Shown one piece after another: positions 15,664 to 26,042 of a stretch of DNA of 64,000 bases; position 1 is the first letter of the stretch, and each line of letters starts with the position of its first letter. The notes beneath the pieces are model-generated. The model had not been told where the DNA came from and searched no databases. It worked only from the letters and a program-made list of their open reading frames with translations. Source of the stretch: Pseudomonas schmalbachii (GTDB taxonomy: Bacteria; Pseudomonadota; Gammaproteobacteria; Pseudomonadales; Pseudomonadaceae); contig NZ_JAELYA010000008.1 in the NCBI RefSeq assembly GCF_017589465.1, positions 186,001-250,000 of the forward strand, in the 5' to 3' direction. Position numbers and translations under genes: made by a program.

Positions 15664-17058
15664 TCAGCGCTTACCCAGCAGTTCCTTGCCGCGTGCAACC
15701 GCTGCGCGTACCTGCGCCGGGGCGGTGCCGCCGATGTGGTCGCGGGCGTTCACCGAGCCTTCCAGGGTCAGTACGGCGAATACGTCGTCGCCGATCTGAT
15801 CACTGAACTTGCGCAGTTCGTCGAGGCTCATCTCGGCCAGGTCCTTGCCGGTGTCGACGCCGTATTTCACCGCGTGGCCGACGATCTCGTGGCAGTCGCG
15901 GAACGGCAGGCCCTTGCGCACCAGGTAGTCGGCCAGGTCGGTGGCGGTGGAGAAGCCGCGGCGGGCCGCTTCGCGCATGATCTCGCGCTTCGGCTTGATC
16001 GCCGGGACCATGTCGGCGAAGGCACGCAGGCTGTCGCGCAGGGTGTCGGCGGCGTCGAACAGCGGTTCCTTGTCTTCCTGGTTGTCCTTGTTGTAGGCCA
16101 GCGGCTGGCCTTTCATCAGGGTCAGCAGGCCGGTCAGGTGGCCGAACACGCGGCCGGACTTGCCGCGCACCAGTTCCGGCACGTCCGGGTTCTTCTTCTG
16201 CGGCATGATCGAGGAGCCGGTGCAGAAGCGGTCGGGCAGGTCGATGAACTGGAACTGCGCGCTGGTCCACAGCACCAGTTCTTCGGAGAAGCGCGACAGG
16301 TGCATCATCGCCAGCGAGGCGGCGGCGCAGAATTCGATGGCGAAGTCACGGTCGGAAACGCCGTCCAGCGAGTTGCCGGAAATCGCCTCGAAGCCCAGCA
16401 GTTCGCAGGTGATGGTGCGGTCGATCGGGTAGGTGGTGCCGGCCAGCGCGGCGCTGCCGAGCGGCATGCGGTTGGCGCGCTTGCGGCAGTCGACCAGGCG
16501 CTCGTGGTCGCGGCTGAGCATCTCGAACCAGGCCAGCAGGTGATGGCCGAAGGTGACCGGCTGGGCGGTCTGCAGGTGGGTGAAGCCGGGCATGATGGTG
16601 TCGGCTTCGCGCTCGGCCTGCTCCAGCAGGCCCTGCTGCAGGCGGGTGATTTCGGCGAGGATGATGTCGATCTCGTCGCGCAGCCACAGACGGATGTCGG
16701 TGGCGACCTGGTCGTTGCGCGAACGGCCGGTGTGCAGTTTCTTGCCGGTGATGCCGATGCGGTCGGTCAGGCGCGCTTCGATGTTCATGTGCACGTCTTC
16801 CAGGTCGACGCGCCAGTCGAAACTGCCGGCCTCGATCTCGCTCTGGATCTGCTTGAGGCCGTCGATGATGGTGTCGCGCTCGGCGTCGGTCAGTACGCCG
16901 ACCTTGGCCAGCATGGTGGCGTGGGCGATGGAGCCCATGATGTCATGGCGGTAGAGGCGCTTGTCGAAGTCGACGGAGGCGGTGAAACGGGCGACGAAGG
17001 CGTCTACGGGCTCGCTGAAGCGGCCGCCCCAGGACTGGTTGGTCTTCTCTACGCTCAT
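15664..17058 (-). CDS. argH: Argininosuccinate lyase
   Basis: The 464-residue protein starts at 17058 ([20 protein letters not shown]), with GAGATAT upstream. The fumarase/aspartase superfamily signature [12 protein letters not shown] is present (the Ser in it is catalytic), as are [16 protein letters not shown] and [17 protein letters not shown]. It splits argininosuccinate to arginine and fumarate, the last step of arginine synthesis. It is divergent from algZ with 222 bp between the starts, the arrangement usual in Pseudomonas. Confidence 0.96.
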   Translation of the reverse strand: MSVEKTNQSWGGRFSEPVDAFVARFTASVDFDKRLYRHDIMGSIAHATMLAKVGVLTDAERDTIIDGLKQIQSEIEAGSFDWRVDLEDVHMNIEARLTDRIGITGKKLHTGRSRNDQVATDIRLWLRDEIDIILAEITRLQQGLLEQAEREADTIMPGFTHLQTAQPVTFGHHLLAWFEMLSRDHERLVDCRKRANRMPLGSAALAGTTYPIDRTITCELLGFEAISGNSLDGVSDRDFAIEFCAAASLAMMHLSRFSEELVLWTSAQFQFIDLPDRFCTGSSIMPQKKNPDVPELVRGKSGRVFGHLTGLLTLMKGQPLAYNKDNQEDKEPLFDAADTLRDSLRAFADMVPAIKPKREIMREAARRGFSTATDLADYLVRKGLPFRDCHEIVGHAVKYGVDTGKDLAEMSLDELRKFSDQIGDDVFAVLTLEGSVNARDHIGGTAPAQVRAAVARGKELLGKR

Positions 17059-17280
17059 GGATATCTCTCGTGGAAACGGGCAGGCGCGGGCGTGCGGCCT
17101 GCGTGACGGGCAAAGTGGAACGATAATAGCAGGCTGAAGGGCAAAACCGGCGTGCGCTTTGGCGGGCGATGGGGCGGTGGAGCCGCGCAGGGTGGCGGGA
17201 TTCTTGCGCTGGGCGACATTTCTGCGCTGGCGGCGAATCGCCAGCTTGCCGATGGGCGGAACCTTGCGGAAACTGCGTCG

Positions 17281-18351
17281 ATGCCAATCCAGATCAAGAC
17301 CGGCGGCAGGCCGGCACCCCAGGACGATTTCTTCATCCCCGAACTGTGCCAGCCGGAGTCGCTGTTCAGCCTCGTGCTGCTCGCCGAGCTGTTGGTGCTG
17401 GTGCTGGTGCTCGCCGAGCCGATGGTGCCCGGCTTCAACTGGATCCGCCTGGCGCTCGCCTCGCTGTTCGTGCAATGGATCGTGCTGCTGTCCGCCGCGC
17501 TGCTCTGCCGCCTGCGGCCGCTGCTGGCGCGCTGGCCGGCGGGCGTCGCCGGGCTGGCCAGTTGCGCCCTGGTGGTGGCGCTGACCCTGGGCTGCACCGC
17601 GGTGGCGGACTATTTCGAACTGGGCGGCCCGTTGCCGCGCACCGGCGAGGTCAACCTGTACCTGCGCCACGCGTTGATCGCCCTCATCATGTCGACCCTG
17701 CTGCTGCGCTATTTCTACCTGCAGAGCCAGTGGCGCAAGCAGGAACAGGCCGAATTGCGCGCGCGGATCGAGGCGCTGCAGGCGCGCATCCGCCCGCATT
17801 TCCTGTTCAACAGCCTGAACAGCATCGCCACTCTGATCGAGCTGGACCCGGTCAAGGCCGAGGCCGCGGTGCTCGATCTGTCCGATCTTTTCCGCGCCAG
17901 CCTGGCGAAACCCGGGACTTTAATTTCCTGGGGGGAGGAAGTGGAGTTGGCCAGGCGCTATCTTTCCATGGAGCAGTTTCGCTTTGGCGATCGTTTGCAG
18001 ATGGAGTGGCAGGTGAGCGGCGTGCCCGACGGCGTGCCGATTCCTCAACTGACCCTGCAGCCGTTGCTGGAGAATTCTCTGATCTACGGCATCCAGCCGC
18101 GTATCGAGGGTGGTCTGGTGAAGGTGGAAGCGAGCTACCGTGACGGCGTGTTCCAGCTCTGTGTGAGCAACCCCTACGACGAGGCGAACGAGGCCTTGCC
18201 GTCGAAGGGGACAAAGCAGGCGCTGCAGAATATTGCGGCGCGACTTACGGCACTTTTCGGGCCAAAGGCTAGTCTGAGCGTCGAGCGCCGTGACGGGCGG
18301 CACTTCACCTGTCTACGCTATCCTTGTGCGCGTCTCATGCAGGAAGCTTGA
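17281..18351 (+). CDS. algZ: Sensor kinase AlgZ (FimS) of the AlgZ/AlgR system
   Basis: The start at 17281 ([16 protein letters not shown]) gives 356 residues, close to the family length; an in-frame start 43 codons earlier adds low-quality sequence. Four to five membrane segments span residues ~27-145 ([47 protein letters not shown]). The His-kinase motif [11 protein letters not shown] carries H173. As in AlgZ/LytS-like kinases the ATP-binding lobe is atypical, retaining only [13 protein letters not shown] as the N-box. It controls alginate, twitching motility and rhamnolipids with AlgR in P. aeruginosa. algR follows after four bases. Confidence 0.93.
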   Translation: MPIQIKTGGRPAPQDDFFIPELCQPESLFSLVLLAELLVLVLVLAEPMVPGFNWIRLALASLFVQWIVLLSAALLCRLRPLLARWPAGVAGLASCALVVALTLGCTAVADYFELGGPLPRTGEVNLYLRHALIALIMSTLLLRYFYLQSQWRKQEQAELRARIEALQARIRPHFLFNSLNSIATLIELDPVKAEAAVLDLSDLFRASLAKPGTLISWGEEVELARRYLSMEQFRFGDRLQMEWQVSGVPDGVPIPQLTLQPLLENSLIYGIQPRIEGGLVKVEASYRDGVFQLCVSNPYDEANEALPSKGTKQALQNIAARLTALFGPKASLSVERRDGRHFTCLRYPCARLMQEA

Positions 18352-18355
18352 GCCT

Positions 18356-19102
18356 ATGAATGTCCTGATCGTCGATGACGAACCCCTGGCGCGTGAGCGC
18401 CTTGCCCGGCTGGTGGGGCAGATGGACGGATACCGCGTCCTCGAGCCTGCCGCCAGCAATGGCGAAGAAGCGCTGGCGCTGATCGACAGCCTGAAGCCGG
18501 ATATCGTCCTGCTGGATATCCGCATGCCCGGCCTCGACGGCCTGCAGGTTGCCGCCAAACTGTGCGAGCGTGAAGCCCCGCCGGCAGTGATCTTCTGTAC
18601 CGCCCATGACGAATTCGCCCTGGAAGCCTTCCAGGTCAGCGCGGTCGGCTACCTGGTCAAGCCGGTGCGCCCCGAAGACCTGGCCGAATCGCTGAAGAAG
18701 GCCTCGCGGCCGAACCGCATGCAGCTCGCCGCGCTGACCAAGCCGCCGGCGGCCGGCGGCCCGGGCCCACGCAGCCATATCAGCGCGCGGACCCGCAAGG
18801 GCATCGAGCTGATCCCGCTGGAAGAGGTGATCTTCTTCATAGCCGACCACAAGTACGTGACCCTGCGTCACGCCGGCGGCGAGGTGCTGCTGGACGAGCC
18901 GTTGAAGGCACTGGAGGACGAATTCGGCGAGCGCTTCGTGCGCATCCACCGCAATGCCCTGGTTTCCCGCGAGCGCATCGAGCGCCTGCAGCGCACCCCG
19001 CTCGGGCACTTCCAGTTGTATCTGAAGGGCCTCAATGGCGATGCCCTGACCGTCAGCCGACGGCATGTCGCTGGCGTACGGCGACTCATGCATAACCTGT
19101 AG
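18356..19102 (+). CDS. algR: Response regulator AlgR (LytTR family)
   Basis: The 248-residue length is exactly that of AlgR. The receiver (residues 1-115) has the acidic pair D7-D8, phospho-acceptor D54 in LLDIRMPG and Lys in YLVKPV. The LytTR DNA-binding domain covers residues ~145-245 (IPLEEVIFFIADHKYVTLR ... RFVRIHRNALVSRERI). AlgR activates algD and fimU and regulates many virulence genes. The ATG at 18356 lies four bases after the algZ stop, so the two are cotranscribed; hemC follows after 92 bp. Confidence 0.96.
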   Translation: MNVLIVDDEPLARERLARLVGQMDGYRVLEPAASNGEEALALIDSLKPDIVLLDIRMPGLDGLQVAAKLCEREAPPAVIFCTAHDEFALEAFQVSAVGYLVKPVRPEDLAESLKKASRPNRMQLAALTKPPAAGGPGPRSHISARTRKGIELIPLEEVIFFIADHKYVTLRHAGGEVLLDEPLKALEDEFGERFVRIHRNALVSRERIERLQRTPLGHFQLYLKGLNGDALTVSRRHVAGVRRLMHNL

Positions 19103-19194
19103 CGACCTCTGGCCTGAAGCCAGGTCGCCGGCTTCAGGCTTAGCGCTCCGCTAGCTGTTATGATGCGTGCAGTCCTTTCTTGCACGGAATCATC

Positions 19195-20136
19195 ATGCCG
19201 TCCCGCGAAATCCGAATCGCCACCCGTCAGAGCGCACTGGCACTGTGGCAGGCCGAATACGTCAAGTCCCGTCTGGAACAGGCCCATCCCGGCCTGACCG
19301 TCACGCTGCTGCCGATGACCAGCCGCGGCGACAAGCTGCTCGACGCGCCGCTGGCGAAGATCGGCGGCAAGGGCCTGTTCGTCAAGGAACTGGAAACCGC
19401 CCTGCTGGAGAACGAAGCGGACATCGCCGTGCACTCCATGAAGGACGTGCCGATGGACTTCCCGGAAGGGCTCGGCCTGTACTGCATCTGCGAGCGCGAA
19501 GACCCGCGCGATGCCTTCGTCTCCAACACATACGCCAGCCTCGACGAGCTGCCGGCGGGCAGCGTGGTCGGCACCTCCAGCCTGCGTCGTCAGGCGCAGC
19601 TGCTGGCCAGCCGGCCGGACCTGCAGATCCGCTTCCTGCGCGGTAACGTCAACACCCGCCTGGCCAAGCTGGATGCCGGCGATTACGACGCCATCATCCT
19701 CGCCGCCGCCGGGCTGATCCGCCTCGGTTTCGAAGCGCGCATCCGCTCCTCGATCAGCGTCGAGGCCAGCCTGCCGGCGGGCGGGCAGGGTGCAGTCGGC
19801 ATCGAATGCCGCAGCGCCGACACGGAAATCCATGCCCTGCTGGCGCCGCTGCACCACGGCGAAACCGCCCTGCGGGTGACCGCCGAGCGCGCGCTGAACA
19901 AGCGCCTGAACGGCGGCTGCCAGGTGCCGATCGCCTGCTACGCCGTACGCGAAGGCGAACAACTGTGGCTGCGCGGACTGGTTGGCCAGCCGGATGGTTC
20001 GCTGCTGCTGCGCGCCGAAGCCCGCGCCCCGCTCGCCGAGGCAGAGGCGCTGGGCGTGCGGGTCGCCGAGGATCTGCTGGCCCAGGGCGCGCAGGACATT
20101 CTCGCCGCGGTCTATGGCGAGGCCGAACAGCCGTGA
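19195..20136 (+). CDS. hemC: Hydroxymethylbilane synthase (porphobilinogen deaminase)
   Basis: The start at ATG 19195 ([19 protein letters not shown]) is preferred to a TTG five codons earlier. The 313 residues include the Arg-rich active-site blocks ([32 protein letters not shown]), Asp in HSMKDVP, and the dipyrromethane-cofactor Cys in [12 protein letters not shown]. It polymerises four porphobilinogens to hydroxymethylbilane in haem synthesis. The stop overlaps the GTG start of hemD. Confidence 0.96.
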   Translation: MPSREIRIATRQSALALWQAEYVKSRLEQAHPGLTVTLLPMTSRGDKLLDAPLAKIGGKGLFVKELETALLENEADIAVHSMKDVPMDFPEGLGLYCICEREDPRDAFVSNTYASLDELPAGSVVGTSSLRRQAQLLASRPDLQIRFLRGNVNTRLAKLDAGDYDAIILAAAGLIRLGFEARIRSSISVEASLPAGGQGAVGIECRSADTEIHALLAPLHHGETALRVTAERALNKRLNGGCQVPIACYAVREGEQLWLRGLVGQPDGSLLLRAEARAPLAEAEALGVRVAEDLLAQGAQDILAAVYGEAEQP

Positions 20137-20903
20137 GGCAATGGCGGCTGCTGCTGACGCGTCCACAGGAAGAGTGCGAGGCGCTGGCGGCGACCCTGTC
20201 CGAGCAGGGCATCCATAGCGCCAGCCTGCCGCTGCTGGCGATCGAAGCGCTGGACGAAACCCCCGCCCAGCGCAGCCTGATGCTCGATCTCGATCGCTAC
20301 TGCGCGGTCATCGTGGTCAGCAAGCCCGCCGCCCGCCTCGGCCTGGACCGGCTCGACCGCTACTGGCCGCAACCGCCGCTGCAGCAGACCTGGTTCACCG
20401 TCGGCGGCGCCACGGCGGCTATCCTCCAGGATTACGGATTGAACGTGCATTGCCCGGCCCAGGGCGATGACAGCGAGGCATTGCTGGAATTGCCCGAACT
20501 CGCCCAGGCCCTGCAGGTCCACAATCCGCGCGTGCTGATCATGCGCGGCGAGGGCGGACGGGAGTTGCTGGCCGAGCGTCTACGCGAGCAGGGCGTGGCA
20601 GTGGACTATCTGGAACTTTATCGCCGACAGTTGCCGGGCTACCCAGCCGGCGAACTGCTGCGGCGAATCCGCGCGGAAGACCTGAACGCCCTGGCCATCA
20701 GCAGCGGGCAGGGCTTCGAACATCTGCGCCAACTGGCGGCGGAGGACTGGCCGCAGGTGGCGGAGTTGCCGCTGTTCGTGCCCAGCCCGCGGGTTGCCGG
20801 GCAGGCGCGGGAAGCCGGCGCGCAAAGGGTGATCGACTGTCGCGGCGCGAACGCCGCGGCGTTGCTGGCGGCGTTGCGAGAGGCTGCCGAGAACAATTAC
20901 TGA
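20133..20903 (+). CDS. hemD: Uroporphyrinogen-III synthase
   Basis: The GTG at 20133 overlaps the hemC TGA (GTGA), giving 256 residues starting [19 protein letters not shown]. The two-domain HemD fold is suggested by LLLTRP at the start and by [12 protein letters not shown] and [14 protein letters not shown] later. It closes hydroxymethylbilane to uroporphyrinogen III. Coupling to hemC is direct; hemX follows after 15 bases. Confidence 0.93.
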   Translation: MRQWRLLLTRPQEECEALAATLSEQGIHSASLPLLAIEALDETPAQRSLMLDLDRYCAVIVVSKPAARLGLDRLDRYWPQPPLQQTWFTVGGATAAILQDYGLNVHCPAQGDDSEALLELPELAQALQVHNPRVLIMRGEGGRELLAERLREQGVAVDYLELYRRQLPGYPAGELLRRIRAEDLNALAISSGQGFEHLRQLAAEDWPQVAELPLFVPSPRVAGQAREAGAQRVIDCRGANAAALLAALREAAENNY

Positions 20904-20918
20904 GCGAAGGACGGATCT

Positions 20919-22061
20919 GTGAGCGAAGCAGTGATTCCCCAAGACACCCCCGAACCCACACCCGCACCTCCTGCTCCACCGCGTCCCGGCAAGGCTGCCG
21001 GCGCCCTGGCGCTGCTGGCCCTGCTGGTCGGCGCCGCCGGCCTGGCGGCAGGTGGCTGGGGAATCTGGCAGGTCCAGCAACTGCAGGCGCGCGACCAGCA
21101 GCGCACGAGCCAGTTGGACGAGGCCCGCGGCCAGGCCCAGAGCCTGCTGCAGCGCGAGCAGGCGCTGTCGGCGCGGATCGATGCGTTGCCGTCCGCCGAT
21201 GAGCTGGAAACCCGTCGCCGTCTGGTGGTGGAACTGCAGGGCGATCAGCAGCACCTCGCCCAGCAGATCAAGCAGGTACTCGGCCAGGGTCGTCAGCAGT
21301 GGCGGTTGGCCGAGGCCGAACATCTGCTGCGCCTGGCCGCGCTGCGTCTGTCCGCCCTGCAGGATATCGACAGCGCCACCGAACTGGTGCAGGGCGCGGA
21401 CGACATCCTGCGCCTGCAGAACGATCCGGGCGCCTTCGCCGCCCGCGCCGCATTGACCAAGAGCCTGGAGGCGCTGCGCAGCCTGCCGCGCCCCGACCGC
21501 ACCGGGCTGTTCCTGCAGATCGCCGCGCTGCGCGAGCAGGCCGCGCAACTGCAACCGCTCAGCCCGGCGTTCAAATCCGAGGAGGGCGGCCAGGCATCGA
21601 ACGTCGCCTGGGGCGATGGCAGCAGTACCTGGGACCAATGGTGGGAGCGGATCTCCCGCTTCGTGCGCATCGATTTCAATGCCGGGCAGGACATCCGTCC
21701 GCTGCTTTCCGGCCAGCAACTGACCCGCGTCCGCCTGGCTGTCAGTCTGTCCCTGGAGCAGGCGCAATGGGCCGCGCTGAACGGCAAGCAGGAGGTCTAC
21801 CAGGGTGCGCTGAAACAGGCCCGGCAGATCGTCGGCGACTTCTTCAACGTCGAACTGGCCGACAGCCGTGCGCTGGCCATGCGTCTCGACGAACTGGCGA
21901 CCCAGCCGGTCAGCGTGCAGACGCCTGACCTCGGTCCGGCGCTGAGCGCCCTGCAGGCCTACCTGGCCCGGCGCGATTCCGCCGCCGCGCAGCAGGAACA
22001 ACTGCAGCCGCAGGAACAGCCGGCTGCGCCCGCCGCAACGGAAACGGAGAGCCATCCATGA
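20919..22061 (+). CDS. hemX: HemX-like membrane protein, possible uroporphyrinogen-III C-methyltransferase-like
   Basis: A GTG start is used (MSEAVIPQDTPEPTPAP), 15 bases after hemD with AAGGAC upstream. The 380-residue protein has a Pro-rich cytoplasmic tail, one membrane segment at residues ~28-48 (ALALLALLVGAAGLAAGGWG), a long coiled coil (residues ~50-130, Gln-rich) and a periplasmic domain containing WDQWWERISRFVRID, the hallmark of the HemX family. The family is named after methyltransferases but lacks the SAM domain; a scaffold role in haem synthesis is inferred. It overlaps hemY as ATGA. Confidence 0.9.
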   Translation: MSEAVIPQDTPEPTPAPPAPPRPGKAAGALALLALLVGAAGLAAGGWGIWQVQQLQARDQQRTSQLDEARGQAQSLLQREQALSARIDALPSADELETRRRLVVELQGDQQHLAQQIKQVLGQGRQQWRLAEAEHLLRLAALRLSALQDIDSATELVQGADDILRLQNDPGAFAARAALTKSLEALRSLPRPDRTGLFLQIAALREQAAQLQPLSPAFKSEEGGQASNVAWGDGSSTWDQWWERISRFVRIDFNAGQDIRPLLSGQQLTRVRLAVSLSLEQAQWAALNGKQEVYQGALKQARQIVGDFFNVELADSRALAMRLDELATQPVSVQTPDLGPALSALQAYLARRDSAAAQQEQLQPQEQPAAPAATETESHP

Positions 22062-23305
22062 GCCGGGTCTACCTGCTGATCCTGGCGATCGTCCTGACGG
22101 CGACACTGGTCGGCCTGGCCATCGCCGAGCAGGCCGGCTACGTGCTGATCGCCTACAAGAGCTTCCGTTACGAATCCAGCCTGTGGACCTTCCTTGCCCT
22201 GCTGGCGCTGCTCTGGCTGGCCTATCTGGTGGTGCGCCTGGTGCTGCGGCTGCTCGGCGTGTCCGGGCGGGTGGTCAACCCCTGGTCGCGCTTCAACCGC
22301 CGCCGCCGCGCGCAGATGGCCGAGGAACAAGGCCAGCGCGATTTCGCCGAAGGCCACTGGGCGCAGGCGCTGCGACACCTGCGCCGCGCCGCCGAGCTGA
22401 GCGACCGTCCGCTGGCGCATTACCTGGGCGCTGCCCGCGCGGCCAACGAACTCGGCCGTACGGAGGAGTGCGACGAGTTGCTTGCGCGTGCGCTGCAGCG
22501 CGAGCCGGGCGCCGAAGTAGCGGTCGGCCTGACCCGTGCGCAACTGCAGATCAACCGCGGCGAATTCACCCAGGCGCGGGAGGTGCTGAACCAGTTGCAC
22601 GAGCAGCATCCGAAGCATCCGACCGTCCTGCGTCTGCTCCAGCAACTGTACGTGAGCCTGCGCGACTGGCCGGCGCTGTGCGTGCTGTTGCCGGAGTTGC
22701 GCAAGGAGCGGGCGCTGAAGAATACCGAGCTGAGCGATCTCGAACGCCGCGTGTGGGCGGCCTCTCTGGAAGAGGCCGGCGAGCAGGGGCTGGGGCAGGG
22801 CGAGAGCACCCTGCAGCCGCTGACCCAGCGCTGGCAGAACGTGCCGTCCAACCTGCGTGGCAAGCCGTTGCTGGTGGCGACCTATGCGCAGCAACTGCTG
22901 CGTCTGGGCGCTCCGGAAGAGGCCGAGGAAGTCCTGCGCCAGGCGCTCAAGCAGGAATACGACGCCGGCCTGGTGCACCTGTACGGCCAGGCGCGCGGAC
23001 GCGATCCGGCGCACCAGTTGCAGACCGCCGAGGCCTGGCTGAAGGCGCGTCCCGACGATGCGCAACTGCTGCTCGCCCTCGGCCGCCTGAGCCGGCACAA
23101 CAAGCTGTGGGGCAAGGCGCGGGAATACCTGGAGGCCAGCCTGCGCAGCCAGCGCAGCGCGGAAACCTGCGCGGAACTGGCGCGCCTGCTGGCGCACCTG
23201 GGCGAGGTTGAGCGCAGCAACCAGTTGTTCCAGGAAGGACTGGGGCTGATCGCCGCACCGGTTGCCACGCTGCCGAGGGTGCCGGAGAAGGTATCGGCCA
23301 CGTAG
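22058..23305 (+). CDS. hemY: HemY protein (TPR membrane protein of the haem cluster)
   Basis: The 415-residue protein starts MSRVYLLILAIVLTATLVGL, overlapping the hemX stop. Two membrane segments (residues ~4-24 and ~44-68) precede a cytoplasmic TPR array (AEGHWAQALRHLRRAAEL; GEFTQAREVLNQLHEQHPKHP). This is the gammaproteobacterial HemY, not the Bacillus oxidase of the same name. Its link to haem synthesis rests on conserved position after hemCDX. The TAG stop is the TAG of the first GTAGG of a palindromic repeat. Confidence 0.9.
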   Translation: MSRVYLLILAIVLTATLVGLAIAEQAGYVLIAYKSFRYESSLWTFLALLALLWLAYLVVRLVLRLLGVSGRVVNPWSRFNRRRRAQMAEEQGQRDFAEGHWAQALRHLRRAAELSDRPLAHYLGAARAANELGRTEECDELLARALQREPGAEVAVGLTRAQLQINRGEFTQAREVLNQLHEQHPKHPTVLRLLQQLYVSLRDWPALCVLLPELRKERALKNTELSDLERRVWAASLEEAGEQGLGQGESTLQPLTQRWQNVPSNLRGKPLLVATYAQQLLRLGAPEEAEEVLRQALKQEYDAGLVHLYGQARGRDPAHQLQTAEAWLKARPDDAQLLLALGRLSRHNKLWGKAREYLEASLRSQRSAETCAELARLLAHLGEVERSNQLFQEGLGLIAAPVATLPRVPEKVSAT

Positions 23306-23384
23306 GTTGGCGCTGAGCTTGCGAAGCCCAACGGAGCAACGGCTTGGCTGATGTTGGGCTTCACTGCGTTCAGCGCCAACCCAC
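23302..23384. repeat. Palindromic repeat (GTAGGTTGG type) between hemY and the convergent gene
   Basis: The 83-bp unit begins GTAGGTTGGCGCTGAGC, contains AAGCCCAAC and its inverse GTTGGGCTT, and ends CAGCGCCAACCCAC. It overlaps the hemY stop codon and ends seven bases before the stop codon of the convergent dehydrogenase gene. It probably acts as a bidirectional hairpin between the convergent genes. Confidence 0.9.
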
Positions 23385-23390
23385 GGTAGT

Positions 23391-24470
23391 TCACTTGCCG
23401 GTGTAGCTGATCCGGTAGATCGCACCGGCGCGGTCGTCGCTCACCAGCAGCGAGCCGTCCGGTGCGACCAGTACGTCGGCCGGGCGGCCGCTGACCTTGC
23501 CGTTGCTGTCCAGCCAGCCTTCGGCGAACACGCTCTGGCGCTTCAGCGAACCGTCGTCGTTGAGCTCGATGCGCGCGACGCGGTAGCCGATCTTCTCGCT
23601 GCGATTCCATGAGCCATGCTCGGCGATGAACAGGTTGTTGCGGTATTCGGCCGGGAACTGCTCGCCAGTGTAGAAGCGCACGCCGAGAGCGGCGACATGT
23701 GGGCCGAGCTTGGCCACCGGTGGGGTGAAGGCGGAGCAGGGTTTCGCGGCGAATTCCGGATCGGCAACGTCTCCTGCGTGGCAGTCCGGATAGCCGAAGT
23801 CCTCGCCGATGCGTGTTACCCGGTTCAGTTCGTCGTCGGGCAGGTTGTCGCCGAGCATGTCGCGGCCGTTGTCGGTGAACCAGAGTTCCTGCGTCTGCGG
23901 ATGCCAGGTGAAGCCGACCGTGTTGCGCACGCCATAGGCCACCACCTCGCGGCCGCTGCCATCGACGTTCATGCGCTGCAGATTGGCGTAGTTGTCGCGT
24001 TCGGGGCGGCAGATGTTGCACGGCGCGCCGACCGGCACATAGAGCTTGCCGTCCGGACCGAAGGCGATGAACTTCCAGCCATGGTGGGTTTCCCGGGGGA
24101 ACTCCGCCGGCAGTCTTTCGGGTTTCGGCGGCTCGTCCAGATGCGACTCGATGTCGCGCAGGACGACGATCCTGCTGATCGCCGACACATACAGATCGCC
24201 GTCGCGGAAGGCGACGCCGACCGGCATCTGCAGGTCATCGGCGATCACTCGCACGCGGCTGCCATCGGCCGACAGCGCATACACCTCTCCCGACTTGCTG
24301 CCAACGAACAATGTGCCCCGCGCGCCCCAGGCCATGCCCCGTGCGTTCGGCACCTGGTTGCTGAAGACCTCGATGCGGAAGCCATCCGGCAGCCTGATGT
24401 TCTCCAGCGGAACGGCGCCATGTGCCGTGCTGGCAAAAGCGGACAGCAGTGCGATGATGAAGCGATGCAT
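23391..24470 (-). CDS. Exported PQQ-type sugar / L-sorbosone dehydrogenase-like beta-propeller
   Basis: The 359-residue protein has a Sec signal peptide (MHRFIIALLSAFASTAHGAV, cleavage near residue 18). Beta-propeller blades recur as GWKFIAFGPDGKLYVPVG, YGVRNTVGFTWHPQT, WFTDNGRDMLGDN and the C-terminal VLVAPDGSLLVSDD. The pattern fits the PQQ-dependent soluble glucose dehydrogenase / L-sorbosone dehydrogenase family (GDH-2). A CNICRP motif resembles CxxC but lacks the His for c-type haem. It would act in the periplasm; the substrate cannot be told. Confidence 0.85.
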   Translation of the reverse strand: MHRFIIALLSAFASTAHGAVPLENIRLPDGFRIEVFSNQVPNARGMAWGARGTLFVGSKSGEVYALSADGSRVRVIADDLQMPVGVAFRDGDLYVSAISRIVVLRDIESHLDEPPKPERLPAEFPRETHHGWKFIAFGPDGKLYVPVGAPCNICRPERDNYANLQRMNVDGSGREVVAYGVRNTVGFTWHPQTQELWFTDNGRDMLGDNLPDDELNRVTRIGEDFGYPDCHAGDVADPEFAAKPCSAFTPPVAKLGPHVAALGVRFYTGEQFPAEYRNNLFIAEHGSWNRSEKIGYRVARIELNDDGSLKRQSVFAEGWLDSNGKVSGRPADVLVAPDGSLLVSDDRAGAIYRISYTGK

Positions 24471-24587
24471 GGTCGAAACCTCCGGATGGGTGCGCGCTTC
24501 AGTCTAGATCGCTGCCTTGAAACGTCCGCGCGCTTTCCTCTACCGTAGCGCCCTTGCTGCACATCCTTTCCCTGCTGCGGAGCCGCC

Positions 24588-25079
24588 ATGAACCTGGCCA
24601 GCCCTCGTTCCCTTTTCTTCCTCGCCTTTCTCGCCTGCGCCGCCATGCTCGGCACCGGCTACTACCTGCAGTATGCGATCGGCCTGGAGCCGTGCCCGCT
24701 GTGCATCGTGCAGCGCATCTTCTTCGCTCTCGCCGGCGTGTTCTCCCTGCTCGCCGCGATCCACGGACCGCAGCCGGCGGGGCGGCGCATCTACGCGGGA
24801 CTGGTCCTGCTCAGTTCGCTCGGTGGTGCGTTCACCGCTGCCCGCCAGGTGTGGCTGCAGACGCTGCCGCACGACCAGTTGCCGTCCTGCCTGCCGCCGC
24901 TCGACTACATGCTGGAGACCATGCCGTTCGCCGAAACCCTGCGGCAGATCTTCCACGGCTCGGCCGATTGCGCCGAGGTGACCTGGACGCTGCTCAGCCT
25001 GAGCATCCCGGAGTGGAGTCTGCTGGCCTTCGTTGCGTTCGCCCTGTTCGCCCTTTACCAGCTGTTCCGTCGCGGCTGA
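24588..25079 (+). CDS. dsbH: DsbB-family disulfide oxidoreductase DsbH
   Basis: The 163-residue four-helix membrane protein has the quinone-proximal pair C36/C39 (EPCPLCIVQR) and the periplasmic pair C101 and C128 (LPSCLPPLDYM, SADCAEVTW). It reoxidises a DsbA-type thiol oxidase and passes electrons to quinone. P. aeruginosa has two DsbB homologues; the one beside algQ is named DsbH, which fits this location. Confidence 0.9.
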   Translation: MNLASPRSLFFLAFLACAAMLGTGYYLQYAIGLEPCPLCIVQRIFFALAGVFSLLAAIHGPQPAGRRIYAGLVLLSSLGGAFTAARQVWLQTLPHDQLPSCLPPLDYMLETMPFAETLRQIFHGSADCAEVTWTLLSLSIPEWSLLAFVAFALFALYQLFRRG

Positions 25080-25263
25080 TTTCGACGCGTTTCCCTGTGC
25101 GACGCAGCCCAGCGTCGCTGCGGTCTGCCGATTAAACGCTCGTATGAATTTTTCTCCCGGGGTGTCTTGAAGGGGGCACCCCACGGGCATACTCTGGGTT
25201 TCCGCTCTGCCGGAAAGCCGCCACGGCGAGAGCGCGTTTGCGGGGCGACAGTCCAACAATAAA

Positions 25264-25288
25264 GTCCCGGGGGCGGTCATTCCGGGAC
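25264..25288 (+). promoter_or_regulatory. Inverted repeat in the algQ leader
   Basis: GTCCCGG at 25264-25270 and CCGGGAC at 25282-25288 form a perfect seven-base inverted repeat with an 11-base loop. It lies 24 bases before the algQ start and just before the GAGAGGA ribosome-binding site. It could be an operator or an mRNA hairpin that modulates translation of the anti-sigma factor. Confidence 0.45.
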
Positions 25289-25312
25289 GGCTTATAGGGA
25301 AGAGAGGACAAA

Positions 25313-25780
25313 ATGCTCGAGAGCTGCCGAAATGCCCAGGAACGTTGGGGAGGTGTGCACCAGTTGATCGATCGCTGGTTGCGGGATCGCCACGAACTGG
25401 TCCGGTCGTTCGACTCCCTGGAGAAGGCTCAGGCCCCGGCGATCAATGCCGAGTCGCTGCAGAACTTCTGTCAATTACTGCTCGACTACGTGTCGGCAGG
25501 TCACTTCGAAGTCTACGAACAGCTGACAAGCGAAGCGCAGGCTTTCGGCGACAAGCGCGGCCTGGACCTGGCCAAGCAGATCTACCCGCGTCTGGAAGCG
25601 ATCACCGCCGCCGCGCTGGACTTCAATGATCGTTGCGACAACGGCGACTGCCGCGAAGGCCAGTGCCTGAACAGCGAGTTGAAGACATTGCGCCAGCAAC
25701 TGCACGAACGCTTCGAGCTGGAAGACTGCCTGATCGAAGTGCTGCACAACGCGCATCAGCACGGCGCGACCACTGCCTGA
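25313..25780 (+). CDS. algQ: Anti-sigma70 factor Rsd / AlgQ
   Basis: The 155-residue all-helical protein starts [20 protein letters not shown] and matches the Rsd/AlgQ family. [13 protein letters not shown] contains the conserved sigma-contacting surface, and [20 protein letters not shown] is the family core. AlgQ binds RpoD region 4 and shifts polymerase use towards alternative sigma factors; in P. aeruginosa it affects alginate and siderophore genes. An acidic Cys-rich segment ([13 protein letters not shown]) lies near residues 103-115. It is a single gene, with 263 bp to algP. Confidence 0.93.
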   Translation: MLESCRNAQERWGGVHQLIDRWLRDRHELVRSFDSLEKAQAPAINAESLQNFCQLLLDYVSAGHFEVYEQLTSEAQAFGDKRGLDLAKQIYPRLEAITAAALDFNDRCDNGDCREGQCLNSELKTLRQQLHERFELEDCLIEVLHNAHQHGATTA

Positions 25781-26042
25781 CGTACTGTTGGCGACGCCTT
25801 CGATGGCGCGGTTGGATGAGTGATCGCGCCGTTCTCGTACTCGCGAAAAGCTGCCTTCCGACTGCCTTTGCGGACACTTGCCGGACCCTCCGATTGCGAT
25901 GCATCCGCCGGAAGTTTCCGAAAGCGAAGTGGAAAATGGCTGAGGATTATGCCTGACGCGGGTTACAGCTTGATGTGCGCGTTGGCGCGAGTGCAAACGT
26001 GGGTCTAGTATGGGCCCAATCACGTCCGCTCGGAGGCACGTC

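Noticed and set aside
23391-24470. c-type haem site in the sorbosone-dehydrogenase-like protein
   Set aside because: The motif is CNIC followed by Arg-Pro, without the His needed for haem attachment.
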